Source: Candidatus Saccharimonadota bacterium (GTDB taxonomy: Bacteria > Patescibacteriota > Saccharimonadia > Saccharimonadales > AQU-01). From it: a DNA stretch of 38,058 bases. Positions 1-7,832 of the stretch are shown piece after piece. The notes under the pieces were generated by a model, which was not told the DNA's origin, did not search any database, and saw only the letters and a program-made list of their open reading frames with translations. Both the position numbers and the translations under genes were made by a program. Location: NCBI GenBank assembly GCA_018499905.2, contig JAHBAU020000037.1, positions 1 to 38,058 of the forward strand, given 5' to 3'. Position 1 is the first letter of the stretch; every line of letters starts with the position of its first letter.

Positions 1-99
1 CTTCATTTGGCTGTTGTGACTGCGCCTCGCGCTGTTGTTGCTTGGCTTCCATGTATTTAACCGACAATTCTTTAAGATGGTCGATACCACGAATGTCCA
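1..99. repeat. Direct terminal repeat, identical to 37960-38058; consistent with a circular contig overlap
   Basis: Both ends read cttcatttggctgttgtgac...gataccacgaatgtcca (99 nt identical). Confidence 0.95.
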
Positions 100-1876
100 T
101 GTTATCAAGAATTACCTCTAAGCCAAATTCATTGATAAATGCAGCAAAATCAGGTGATGCGGCAGTTAAACGAATTATCTGGTCAATAGCTACTTGTTTT
201 TGCACCGCAGCCGAGACACCCATCTCAACTTTGATTTGTAGATTATTTGGATCATAATCCATCATCACATTATCTGGCACATTGGGCTGATTAATGATTT
301 GATAATCGTGCTTGCCATCTGGTTTAATAATAGGCAGTGTGCGCGGTGTTCTGTAATATTTAGGGATTAAGTCGAGAATAACCTCTGCAAAACGTGACAT
401 GCCATTAGTGAAGCCAACAAGATAAGGAATGGCTGCGGCATTACTTTGCAAGGCTCCTTGTTGTATAGCCACACCAGATAACTGATTATCATTAATACCA
501 AGACTAGCTTCGTAAGAACCAAGTATGGTTTGTATATGATTAATAGCTCCGTTAAATGTGCTCTCTAATATCGGCGGAATCTGTCTGCGTTCTAATATTT
601 GCGGCGGATTTAACTGTATTGAAGGGTCTTTATCATACAGCTGATTATAAACTAAAACGTTAGCTAGTTGCGGATTAGTATAAGCACCTTCATATTGCTC
701 GTCATCTGGTATTGATTCAATAGCTGCAATATATTGATGCTGTACGATGTTTTCCATCTCAGAGGCGAGTGATTGCCCTGCATAATTCATAAGTAATTGC
801 ATATCTTTGGCATGCATGATGTAAGGCTTGGTCATTTGTTGCACCTCACCGCCATCACCGCTGCCGCCCGATTCAGTGCCAGTATCTACGCCGTTGAATG
901 TATCAATGCCACGAATTAATACCGAGTTACCATCCATAAAGATAAGCGGTAACATTTTAAAATCAGTTTCTTCATAAGATAAAACGCGCTCACCACAGAA
1001 TCTATAGCGACAAATAACTTCATCATCGGTCCAGCGCTCATCTAGCACTGTTGGCGGCACTTCGATTACACCTTCTTGTTCCCAGGCTTCGAGCAGTAAT
1101 TTGTAGTGTTTCTCTGGCACCACGTGCCCGTTAGATAATTTTACAATCTTGGTGCGCTTTTGTTTTTTAATAAACATGCTGGCAACTAGCACGATATCTT
1201 GCTGTTGATTCTGGTAAGCCCAATTAAAGCCCTCAAGTCGCGCACCGTTGCTAAACTCAATGTCCTTAGCAGCTTCGGCCCCGAATTCCAGCTTGAAATC
1301 TTCAACTGACATCGGCACTAATTTGCCGCAATATTGGCCGTCGCCTTTATGTGACTGCCTGGCCAGCGGGTCAAAGAATGTTAAGGTGGGGTCAAATACG
1401 CGCTCGACTTTAATTACTTGCTCAAAGCTTCTAGGGTTTACATATTTAGTAAACACCTCTCCTACACTGAAGCCGCCAACTAATAAGTCGGTATAGAATT
1501 TATATTTAAGCGAGTCATTGGTTGAATCGCTAAAGATAGCGCGCATATGGCCCTCGATAACATCAATGGTGCGGGTGAATTCTGGAGTTAATAACTGAAT
1601 TGGCACGCCGTCTGCGGCCCGCACTTCAAAGCTGGGGGTGTGCTTGGCAAACTCACCACGCAAGCGTGCAACCATCGCTTCGATGACGTTAAACTCAAGC
1701 GGCGGTTTATTGAGGGATTGCAGGGCGGTGCGCTGGGCATTAGATAGCGTGGTTGCACACACAAACTTAGTATAATCCCAAAAGCGCTGATTGTTGCGTT
1801 TAAAATACTCGTGCCATCGTTCTACATATCTTTTTAATTGTGGTAGTCGGTCACGATGCTTGGCTGCCAAATCCAT
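1..1876 (-). CDS. Portal protein (P22-like), N-terminal part; continues across the contig junction into 37685-38058 (about 716 aa in total)
   Basis: Manual minus-strand translation from ATG at 1876 is open to position 1: MDLAAKHRDRLPQLKRYVERWHEYFKRNNQRFWDYTKFVCATTLSNAQRTALQSLNKPPLEFNVIEAMVARLRGEF... Resembles the P22 portal family. In frame with the ORF at 37685-38026 once circularised. Confidence 0.88.
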   Translation of the reverse strand, partial: MDLAAKHRDRLPQLKRYVERWHEYFKRNNQRFWDYTKFVCATTLSNAQRTALQSLNKPPLEFNVIEAMVARLRGEFAKHTPSFEVRAADGVPIQLLTPEFTRTIDVIEGHMRAIFSDSTNDSLKYKFYTDLLVGGFSVGEVFTKYVNPRSFEQVIKVERVFDPTLTFFDPLARQSHKGDGQYCGKLVPMSVEDFKLEFGAEAAKDIEFSNGARLEGFNWAYQNQQQDIVLVASMFIKKQKRTKIVKLSNGHVVPEKHYKLLLEAWEQEGVIEVPPTVLDERWTDDEVICRYRFCGERVLSYEETDFKMLPLIFMDGNSVLIRGIDTFNGVDTGTESGGSGDGGEVQQMTKPYIMHAKDMQLLMNYAGQSLASEMENIVQHQYIAAIESIPDDEQYEGAYTNPQLANVLVYNQLYDKDPSIQLNPPQILERRQIPPILESTFNGAINHIQTILGSYEASLGINDNQLSGVAIQQGALQSNAAAIPYLVGFTNGMSRFAEVILDLIPKYYRTPRTLPIIKPDGKHDYQIINQPNVPDNVMMDYDPNNLQIKVEMGVSAAVQKQVAIDQIIRLTAASPDFAAFINEFGLEVILDNMDIRGIDHLKELSVKYMEAKQQQREAQSQQPNE

Positions 1877-1878
1877 AT

Positions 1879-3414
1879 CTAATATCCCCTTGCGTTCTTA
1901 ATTGCATTTACCCGCTGATTAAAGTCTCGAGCCAGCGTACGGGTAAGCCCTTGTTGCCGATGCTTGGCATCTTGGCTGTATAAAGTTTTATCTATCAAAG
2001 CTATCTTAACCGCATCATAAAGTGAGTCTGCTATATCATCATGCCTGTGCGTATCATTGGCGGTAATCTTCATCATGTGTTCGATACAGGGGCGTATATG
2101 TTTTGCCCCATAAGTAAATGATATAAGTTTAGCCGCTATTACCGGCTGCATCTCAAGATAACGTTCGGTCTTGCTGCCAGATGCCTTGGTGCGCTTTACC
2201 TCGCGGATTTCTAGGCCGCGCATTTCGGATAAAACACTACATAGTGTAACCCCGGATGATTTCTTTTCAATGGCGGCAATTAAGGGCTTCACCTTATGTA
2301 GCATGCACTCGCCATAGAAGGACTTGAACTCGCCCTCTAAGTCCTTTGGCTCAACGCGCAATTCCCAATTATCTAGCCAGTGTAGTGCTAGCTGTCCTGT
2401 TTCTTGACCATTGGCCTCTAACTTATAGATGCCCCAGAAAGAAAAGGCACTGGCATCATTGTAAGTTTTAGAGGTCTCTGCGGTATCGGCTGTGATGAAG
2501 GTGCATAACAATTTTGGCTCTTCATCTAGGATTACAAAATCTTTTTCTTTAAATAGCGCCCCGCCCGCTGGAATTGGCTCTTGCTGATATTGTGAGGAGA
2601 ACACATAGGGGTTTTTGTCTTTTTTCTCTAGCAATTGAGAAAGCGGGTTAACCTCGGGGTAGAGCGCGTTACCGGCGATGTCTATGGCAGGTAGCACTAC
2701 AGATTTCCATGTCCGCTCATCTTTGCCGGATAGTAAAAACGCTGGCAAGTCATCTTCATGCAAACGTTGGCCGATGAAAATCATCGGAACATTTGGTGCA
2801 CGTGGTCGTTGTACAATGGTTTCTTGGTAATTTTTAATCACGCCCAAACGTGTAGTGTCTGAGTGAACCTCGTCTGGCTTATGCATATCATCCATCACCA
2901 AAGCGCCGCTAAAGTGCTGACAATTAGGCAAGCCTGCATCTTGACCGGTGATGGGGCCGGATGAGCCGAAGGCTTTAACGGAGCCGCCATGATTGTTTAC
3001 GAAGTGGTCTTTTGCTTTCATGTCGTGGCGAATGTTGACGTTAAATAAGTCTTGATAATAGGGGCATTGAATGATGCGGCGGATAAACTCGGTGTGTTTT
3101 GCGGCTAATTCGTGGCCATAAGAGATGTATAAATATTGGCTATGTGGAAACTCGGACATAGTCCAAGCTACCCATAGCGCGAGCAATGTGCTTTTGCCTG
3201 AACCAGGCGGCACATTAATTAATTCGCTGGTAGTTTGTAAGCGCTTGATTTGAGTTAATTCTTTGGCGATTGTGATGAAGTGTGATTCACGACAAGTGGG
3301 GCTACTTATTCTAAATTCACGCCCCGTAACTAGCGGAAAAAATACTTGGCAAAACAATAAAAAAGAACCCCAGAGCTGTGCTTTGATTTCGTCAACATCA
3401 ATAGTCTTTTGCAT
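1879..3414 (-). CDS. terL: Terminase large subunit
   Basis: Walker A-like NVPPGSGKST, Walker B-like ALVMDD, and position between TerS and portal. Confidence 0.93.
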   Translation of the reverse strand: MQKTIDVDEIKAQLWGSFLLFCQVFFPLVTGREFRISSPTCRESHFITIAKELTQIKRLQTTSELINVPPGSGKSTLLALWVAWTMSEFPHSQYLYISYGHELAAKHTEFIRRIIQCPYYQDLFNVNIRHDMKAKDHFVNNHGGSVKAFGSSGPITGQDAGLPNCQHFSGALVMDDMHKPDEVHSDTTRLGVIKNYQETIVQRPRAPNVPMIFIGQRLHEDDLPAFLLSGKDERTWKSVVLPAIDIAGNALYPEVNPLSQLLEKKDKNPYVFSSQYQQEPIPAGGALFKEKDFVILDEEPKLLCTFITADTAETSKTYNDASAFSFWGIYKLEANGQETGQLALHWLDNWELRVEPKDLEGEFKSFYGECMLHKVKPLIAAIEKKSSGVTLCSVLSEMRGLEIREVKRTKASGSKTERYLEMQPVIAAKLISFTYGAKHIRPCIEHMMKITANDTHRHDDIADSLYDAVKIALIDKTLYSQDAKHRQQGLTRTLARDFNQRVNAIKNARGY

Positions 3415-3916
3415 GCTTTTCTTTTAGTGCTTCCATGGCTTCGGCAATTATCTGAATGTTTTGTCCGAGGCTTGAATTACTATCTTGCGTTTTATCGCCA
3501 TAAACTTTCGGCAATAATTTACATGCTATCCATTTACGCGTATCAACGCGCAATCTGTCGCGCTGAACTTTGGCAGCATTTGCCACCCATCCCTTTTCAG
3601 TTTCGATTAAATCTCGGGTGCTATTGTCAGAGATTTCCGCGATTTCTTCGGCTAATAAATCGGCTTGGTGTCTTTTTGCTTCGGCGTACAGGGCGGCGAA
3701 CTCTGGATAATCAAGCCTCCATTCATGAATGCTACATTTATGTTTGGGAAAGAAATCGTAAGTGTCGCACATTTTTTGCAGAGGAATTGTATGAGTAGAG
3801 ATAACGCGACATATTTTAATTCCGCGCTCAAGATTATATGTGCTCGGTCTGCCGCCTGGGTGTTTTGGTTTTATGCTATCGGAATCAGCCGGTGGCTTTA
3901 CTGTCTTTTTTGGCAT
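3398..3916 (-). CDS. terS: Terminase small subunit; start trimmed to MPKKTVKPP (the ORF track begins at 3982)
   Basis: GGRPSTYNLERGIKICR...WRLDYPEFAALYAEAKRHQADLLAEEIAEI...RVDTRKWIACKLLPKVYGDK pattern typical of phage TerS; directly upstream of terL. Confidence 0.85.
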   Translation of the reverse strand: MPKKTVKPPADSDSIKPKHPGGRPSTYNLERGIKICRVISTHTIPLQKMCDTYDFFPKHKCSIHEWRLDYPEFAALYAEAKRHQADLLAEEIAEISDNSTRDLIETEKGWVANAAKVQRDRLRVDTRKWIACKLLPKVYGDKTQDSNSSLGQNIQIIAEAMEALKEKHAKDY

Positions 3917-4109
3917 TAGCTTTTCCTTTAGCTGCTCTAATTGAAGAAACTTCATCTGGCACAAGTACGACATTTTCAACAACTGCGGGCTTAACTATTT
4001 CGGTCAAAGTTAACACGCCGGTGCCTTTGCAATTCTTACAGTCAGCAATAATATTGCCTAACTGACGCGTCTTTTTTGTGCCATGACAGGCCGGACAATT
4101 GCTAATCAT
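3885..4109 (-). CDS. DnaJ-like CxxCxG zinc-ribbon protein, 74 aa
   Basis: CPACHGTKKTRQLGNIIADCKNCKGTG; RBS AAAGGAG upstream. Confidence 0.7.
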   Translation of the reverse strand: MISNCPACHGTKKTRQLGNIIADCKNCKGTGVLTLTEIVKPAVVENVVLVPDEVSSIRAAKGKANAKKDSKATG

Positions 4110-4131
4110 AAGCTATACTCCTTTGATGCAA

Positions 4132-4160
4132 AGTGTATGCCTACTGCCTTATGATGTCAA
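4132..4160 (-). promoter_or_regulatory. Sigma70-type promoter, TTGACA-N17-TACACT, for the zinc-ribbon/terS/terL/portal genes
   Basis: Minus strand TTGACA (4160-4155), 17-nt spacer, TACACT (4137-4132); the -35 lies in the last codons of the sigma gene. Confidence 0.55.
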
Positions 4161-4655
4161 ACCAAAACGCTGCTCGAGTATTCTGCGGCCCTTATGAATC
4201 CTAGAGCGCACGGTGCCGATGGGTACATCAACCGCCATGGCTATTTGCTTGTAATCCATATTGCCAGCTAGCCATAAGAGCATAGTTTCGCGATAGGGTT
4301 TTGGTAGGCACATTAGGCATTGCTGCAGCCTATCTCGGGCCTCTTGCTCATTTAACAAGTCTTCAGGTGTTGTTTGTGTTTTGGATGCATGATAAGCGTC
4401 ATCAAACTGCACTGTTTTGGCGTTGCGCAGCTTGTGTTTGAAGGTGTTTAGTGTGTAGTTAATAGCTATGCGAGTAATCCAAGTAGTGTACTTGCTACGA
4501 CCCTTAAAACTAGCCCGGTTAGTCCAGGCGCTAATAAACACCACTGAGGCAATATCCTCAATTTGAGAGCGATTGTATACATATCTGCCTATTACACCAC
4601 AAACCTTAGAATAATTCTCTCTATACCTTTGGGTAAACAATTCTGTCTCATCCAT
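4149..4655 (-). CDS. ECF-like sigma factor (sigma70 regions 2 and 4), 168 aa
   Basis: Region 2: EDIASVVFISAWTNRASFKGRSKYTTWITRIAINYTLNTFKHKLR. Region 4: CLMCLPKPYRETMLLWLAGNMDYKQIAMAVDVPIGTVRSRIHKGRRILEQRF. Confidence 0.93.
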   Translation of the reverse strand: MDETELFTQRYRENYSKVCGVIGRYVYNRSQIEDIASVVFISAWTNRASFKGRSKYTTWITRIAINYTLNTFKHKLRNAKTVQFDDAYHASKTQTTPEDLLNEQEARDRLQQCLMCLPKPYRETMLLWLAGNMDYKQIAMAVDVPIGTVRSRIHKGRRILEQRFGLTS

Positions 4656-4682
4656 AAGACACCTTGCTAGCTGACCATCTTA

Positions 4683-4711
4683 ATTATAGGCGATAGTAAA
4701 AATATTGTATT
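4683..4711 (-). promoter_or_regulatory. Candidate promoter for the sigma-factor gene (AATACA-N17-TATAAT)
   Basis: Consensus -10 TATAAT on the minus strand (4688-4683) about 28 nt upstream of the ATG; -35 is weak. Confidence 0.4.
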
Positions 4712-4717
4712 CATATG

Positions 4718-4746
4718 TTGACATCAGTGGGTATTAATGGGATGAT
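4718..4746 (+). promoter_or_regulatory. Early promoter TTGACA-N17-GATGAT with an 18-bp operator-like element (4722-4739) in the spacer
   Basis: TTGACATCAGTGGGTATTAATGGGATGAT; operator shared with 7584-7601 and 10137-10154. Confidence 0.55.
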
Positions 4747-4779
4747 GAATCATCGGGTAAACAATTAGGGGTTCAAGAC

Positions 4780-4968
4780 ATGGGCGCATTGGCAGTTAGA
4801 AAAACAGCGGTGATGGATATAGACAACCATTCAATTTTAATTAAGAATGCCGAGGATGATATGGTTTTAATTAACATATTAGATAGCGACCCCGGGCAAA
4901 TTACGGTAATAAAAATGACTGCGAGCCAAGCGCTAGACCTAAGAATTGCCATAGGCTCTGTAAGCTAA
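4780..4968 (+). CDS. Hypothetical small early protein, 62 aa
   Basis: ORF downstream of the operator-bearing promoter. Confidence 0.65.
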   Translation: MGALAVRKTAVMDIDNHSILIKNAEDDMVLINILDSDPGQITVIKMTASQALDLRIAIGSVS

Positions 4969-4983
4969 ATATAGGGGATTAAA

Positions 4984-5172
4984 ATGCTAGAAAATCACAT
5001 GGTTATGATGGATGAAGAAGAATACAACGAGCGTTACAACTGCTATGCGGGTTTTGATAATTATGACGAGCCTAATTTAGATACCGGTCCTGAATTTGTA
5101 GCCTACCTTGCGGCTCCAGAGACTCAGGATGACGACACAGATTATGATGACGAGGACGACGAGGGGTATTAA
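4984..5172 (+). CDS. Highly acidic small protein, 62 aa
   Basis: About 22 Asp/Glu against 1 Arg; C-terminal tail DDDTDYDDEDDEGY. Confidence 0.7.
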   Translation: MLENHMVMMDEEEYNERYNCYAGFDNYDEPNLDTGPEFVAYLAAPETQDDDTDYDDEDDEGY

Positions 5173-5370
5173 TTACCACTTTTTCTTTTTGTTCCACTCT
5201 TTTACCGCATCTAACGAATATTCATACTCTTGAGTTGAGCGCCCACAATCAAAACATGTAATAACATGGGCGCTTCTCAATTCATCACTTTTAAGATTAT
5301 CGTCGAGTAAACGTATACGATTATACACACCTTTTCCCCCGCATACACTACAAACTTTAATTTGTGGCAT
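5173..5370 (-). CDS. Lar-like (restriction alleviation family-like) zinc-ribbon protein
   Basis: CSVCGGKG...VITCFDCGRSTQEYEYSLDAVKEWNKK resembles the Lar family CxxCG...CxxCG...A...WN pattern. Confidence 0.6.
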   Translation of the reverse strand: MPQIKVCSVCGGKGVYNRIRLLDDNLKSDELRSAHVITCFDCGRSTQEYEYSLDAVKEWNKKKKW

Positions 5371-5698
5371 GTATTTTTATGTGGGGGTGAGTACCACGTA
5401 ACTGTACGAGGTTATCGTACAACTCTAGCTTTAACTTAACGATAGTATTGCGGTAGAAATCCACCTCTTCTTGTAGCTGGTGTACATGCGAGGCGGCCTC
5501 ACTGCAGAACACGCAACCAGCGGCTGCACTAGCTAACAAATTAGCCTTCCACTCCTTGAGGTACTTTTGCAGAGTAGATTCGCTGCCTCTGTTCCCCAAT
5601 GCCTTGCGTACGCTTAGAATGCTAGGCATATCGCCTTGTGCGGCTAGCATATTAGCCGCAGCAAATACCTCTTGGCGTGTTATGGCGCTCATGATCAA
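5357..5698 (-). CDS. KfrA_N-like DNA-binding protein
   Basis: ITRQEVFAAANMLAAQGDMPSILSVRKALGNRGSESTLQKYLKEWKANL matches the KfrA N-terminal domain pattern; coiled-coil-like C-terminus. Confidence 0.7.
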   Translation of the reverse strand: MIMSAITRQEVFAAANMLAAQGDMPSILSVRKALGNRGSESTLQKYLKEWKANLLASAAAGCVFCSEAASHVHQLQEEVDFYRNTIVKLKLELYDNLVQLRGTHPHIKIHATN

Positions 5699-5701
5699 TC
5701 C

Positions 5702-6589
5702 TTATAAGTTTTTGGCTATCTTTTCTGCCTGGGTTAGTTCTTCTTCGTCTTCACTTTCGGCAAAAAAGTCAGCCACTACAGCGTCCTCTGCATGTCCAGC
5801 ATCTTTCATCTGTTGCTTGGCCGCTTTCTTTTCTAGCTGCAGCATAACGTCGCTAAAGCTCTCGGCGTGCATCAGCTCTAGGGCTGGGATGCGCAAATAA
5901 GCACAAATGCCCTTTTCTTCGGTTTTAGTGGCGGCTATTGCCTCGCGTAAAATCTTAATTTGCTCTTCAGTTACCAAGTCCTGGCGCACCACCTCGCCTG
6001 CGACTATGTCGCCACGCCTAGCTTTTTTAGCTGGCGCACCATCATAGTTAGCAGCCGGAATATCTTGCGCTTCCTCGGAGCTTATAATACCACGCAATAA
6101 ATCGGGAAAGGAGTCGCGCAAACAAAAACCACGCGCCCGCATCTGCAGCATTCTCTTGGGGTACTGAGTCCACGGCCCTTGCTTGCCCCAAAGACTCGCC
6201 ACCTTGGCGTCCTCTTTAGAAAATGTGCTTACAAACTCTGGCTCGTTTTTACGCTTAATTACACAAGTTGCCACCATGGTATCTTCTTTAACATTTTCAT
6301 TAATGTACTCAAACTCCGGGGATTGGCGGCAAACTGCAAGCATAGCATCGCCCCACAAGCTTGGCCGACCATTAATTACCGCTATGTTTTGTAGCGCCTG
6401 CATCGGCTTCAAGCCTAGTTCTTGGCCCATCTGTAGGCATACCAATACATCTCCAGGCTTACCCCTAAATACCTGCGGACAGAAACTAGACTGCGCTATG
6501 TATTCACTACACTTAAGGGCCTGCTCTAAAGTGGCAACCGACATGAAACCGCCGGTGCTAGCTGTAGTTGTTAATTCGTTATTACTCAT
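5702..6589 (-). CDS. recT: RecT-family single-strand annealing protein
   Basis: FRGKPGDVLVCLQMGQELGLKPMQALQNIAVINGRPSLWGDAMLA...PKRMLQMRARGFCLRDSFPDLLRGI; adjacent to an exonuclease. Confidence 0.92.
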   Translation of the reverse strand: MSNNELTTTASTGGFMSVATLEQALKCSEYIAQSSFCPQVFRGKPGDVLVCLQMGQELGLKPMQALQNIAVINGRPSLWGDAMLAVCRQSPEFEYINENVKEDTMVATCVIKRKNEPEFVSTFSKEDAKVASLWGKQGPWTQYPKRMLQMRARGFCLRDSFPDLLRGIISSEEAQDIPAANYDGAPAKKARRGDIVAGEVVRQDLVTEEQIKILREAIAATKTEEKGICAYLRIPALELMHAESFSDVMLQLEKKAAKQQMKDAGHAEDAVVADFFAESEDEEELTQAEKIAKNL

Positions 6590-7541
6590 TTTTATCTCCC
6601 GGTGTTAAAACTCTAAATGGACGGCTAGCGTTACCTGTTTTGCTGTAGTGTTTATACATCTCTGGCCGCTCTTGTTTAAATTTTGCGCTGTCAAACCTCT
6701 CAGGGGCTTTGCTAAATTTCCAGCTAATTAGCCGCTCTCCAACCTCGTTAACCATTAGCTGTTTATCGCCCATTCTAACGCACAACTTGTCGCGCAATAA
6801 CCGTAGTTGTTCTTGCTGCTCGGCAATTAAAGCATCTAAAGCCTTATATTTTATCACCAACACCTCCTCCTCTGTGCTTGCGTAATATGGATCAAAGCTA
6901 GTGGCCGCAGGATACATTAACTTAATGTCGTTTTCAGTTAACGGGGGCGGCATGATATCGGTTAACACATGGTTATGCCAGAAATCGCTCTCAGCCTTAA
7001 TTAGTTTTTCTTCTAGTTTTAAGCTTCTTTCATATTCATACCAACGCATCTCGCGGGTGGTGGTAAATACTACAGCCACATACGCCTTATCAAAATTGCC
7101 CACCGCACAATAATGCGCCACCTGTAGCAAGTAATGGGTAGGCATCTCATTAGTGTCACGCCCCCAGTCCTGGTCGTTATACGCGGTCTTGCACTCTAAA
7201 ATTGCGTTCTCATCAGCCAAGAACCTATCTACATTGCCAGCCATCCAAGGGTAATCTTTATGCACCAGCATCGGCGAGCTGGCCGAATTCGGCCCATTAA
7301 TAACCGAATTCGGTTTTAATTTTTTACCGCTCTCAGCCTCAAACCACTTAGCCACGCCATCTTCCATATAGTTTCCGAACTTTATATGGTTAAGGTTAGA
7401 TAAATCATCGGGCTCACTTTTACCGGTTTTTTCCATCCATACCGCGAAAGGAGTGCGGTGCGGGGATAAGCCGCAAATAGCTGCAGCGTCCGAGCCGGTA
7501 ACATAGCTGAGCCTCTGTTGTAACTGCTCTTGCGTTAGCAC
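6582..7541 (-). CDS. YqaJ/lambda-Exo-family recombination exonuclease
   Basis: VTGSDAAAICGLSPHRTPFAVWMEKTGK...GNYMEDGVAKWFE...NVDRFLADENAILECKTA...HYLLQVAHYCAV. Confidence 0.92.
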   Translation of the reverse strand: MLTQEQLQQRLSYVTGSDAAAICGLSPHRTPFAVWMEKTGKSEPDDLSNLNHIKFGNYMEDGVAKWFEAESGKKLKPNSVINGPNSASSPMLVHKDYPWMAGNVDRFLADENAILECKTAYNDQDWGRDTNEMPTHYLLQVAHYCAVGNFDKAYVAVVFTTTREMRWYEYERSLKLEEKLIKAESDFWHNHVLTDIMPPPLTENDIKLMYPAATSFDPYYASTEEEVLVIKYKALDALIAEQQEQLRLLRDKLCVRMGDKQLMVNEVGERLISWKFSKAPERFDSAKFKQERPEMYKHYSKTGNASRPFRVLTPGDKNE

Positions 7542-7552
7542 TTAATTACCCC

Positions 7553-7581
7553 TTGATATTTGTTGTTAGTAAGGGTATAGT
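7553..7581 (+). promoter_or_regulatory. Rightward early promoter TTGATA-N17-TATAGT
   Basis: TTGATA 7553-7558, 17-nt spacer, TATAGT 7576-7581; the -10 overlaps the leftward -10. Confidence 0.5.
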
Positions 7582-7605
7582 ACCACCAGTGGGTATTAAT
7601 GACAA
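7577..7605 (-). promoter_or_regulatory. Leftward early promoter TTGTCA-N17-TACTAT with an operator-like element (7584-7601)
   Basis: Minus strand TTGTCATTAATACCCACTGGTGGTACTAT; drives the exo/recT operon. Confidence 0.55.
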
Positions 7606-7624
7606 GCAAAAAAGGAAAAAACAA

Positions 7625-7813
7625 ATGGGGCGCAGTCCAGTGCCAGATATGAACGGTGAAGAAAAAGTGCGTAAGCACATAGTTCTATCGCCAACTATTT
7701 ATGCTTTATTTGAGAAAGAGGCAAACGATACCGCTGGTGGCAATATCAGTTTGTTGCTTAGAAAAATATTAAGAAAACGTTACAATCTTAAACCCAATGG
7801 CGGAAAAGAATAA
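7625..7813 (+). CDS. Small ribbon-helix-helix-like protein, 62 aa; candidate regulator
   Basis: Internal ATG after the promoter region: MGRSPVPDMNGEEKVRKHIVLSPTIYALFEKEANDTAGGNISLLLRKILRKRYNLKPNGGKE. The ORF track starts at 7553, within the promoter. Confidence 0.6.
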   Translation: MGRSPVPDMNGEEKVRKHIVLSPTIYALFEKEANDTAGGNISLLLRKILRKRYNLKPNGGKE

Positions 7814-7832
7814 ACTATGTCTATACTATACA

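Noticed and set aside
1-99. 99-bp end repeat considered as a biological long terminal repeat or mobile-element repeat
   Set aside because: It lies inside the portal coding sequence, preserves the frame on closure, and its length matches a common assembly k-mer.
3409-4065. Plus-strand ORFs opposite terS and the zinc-ribbon gene (3409, 3665, 3838)
   Set aside because: Antisense to well-supported genes; no family signal.
6179-6608. Plus-strand ORFs opposite recT (6179, 6183)
   Set aside because: recT on the minus strand is well supported; these are shadow ORFs.
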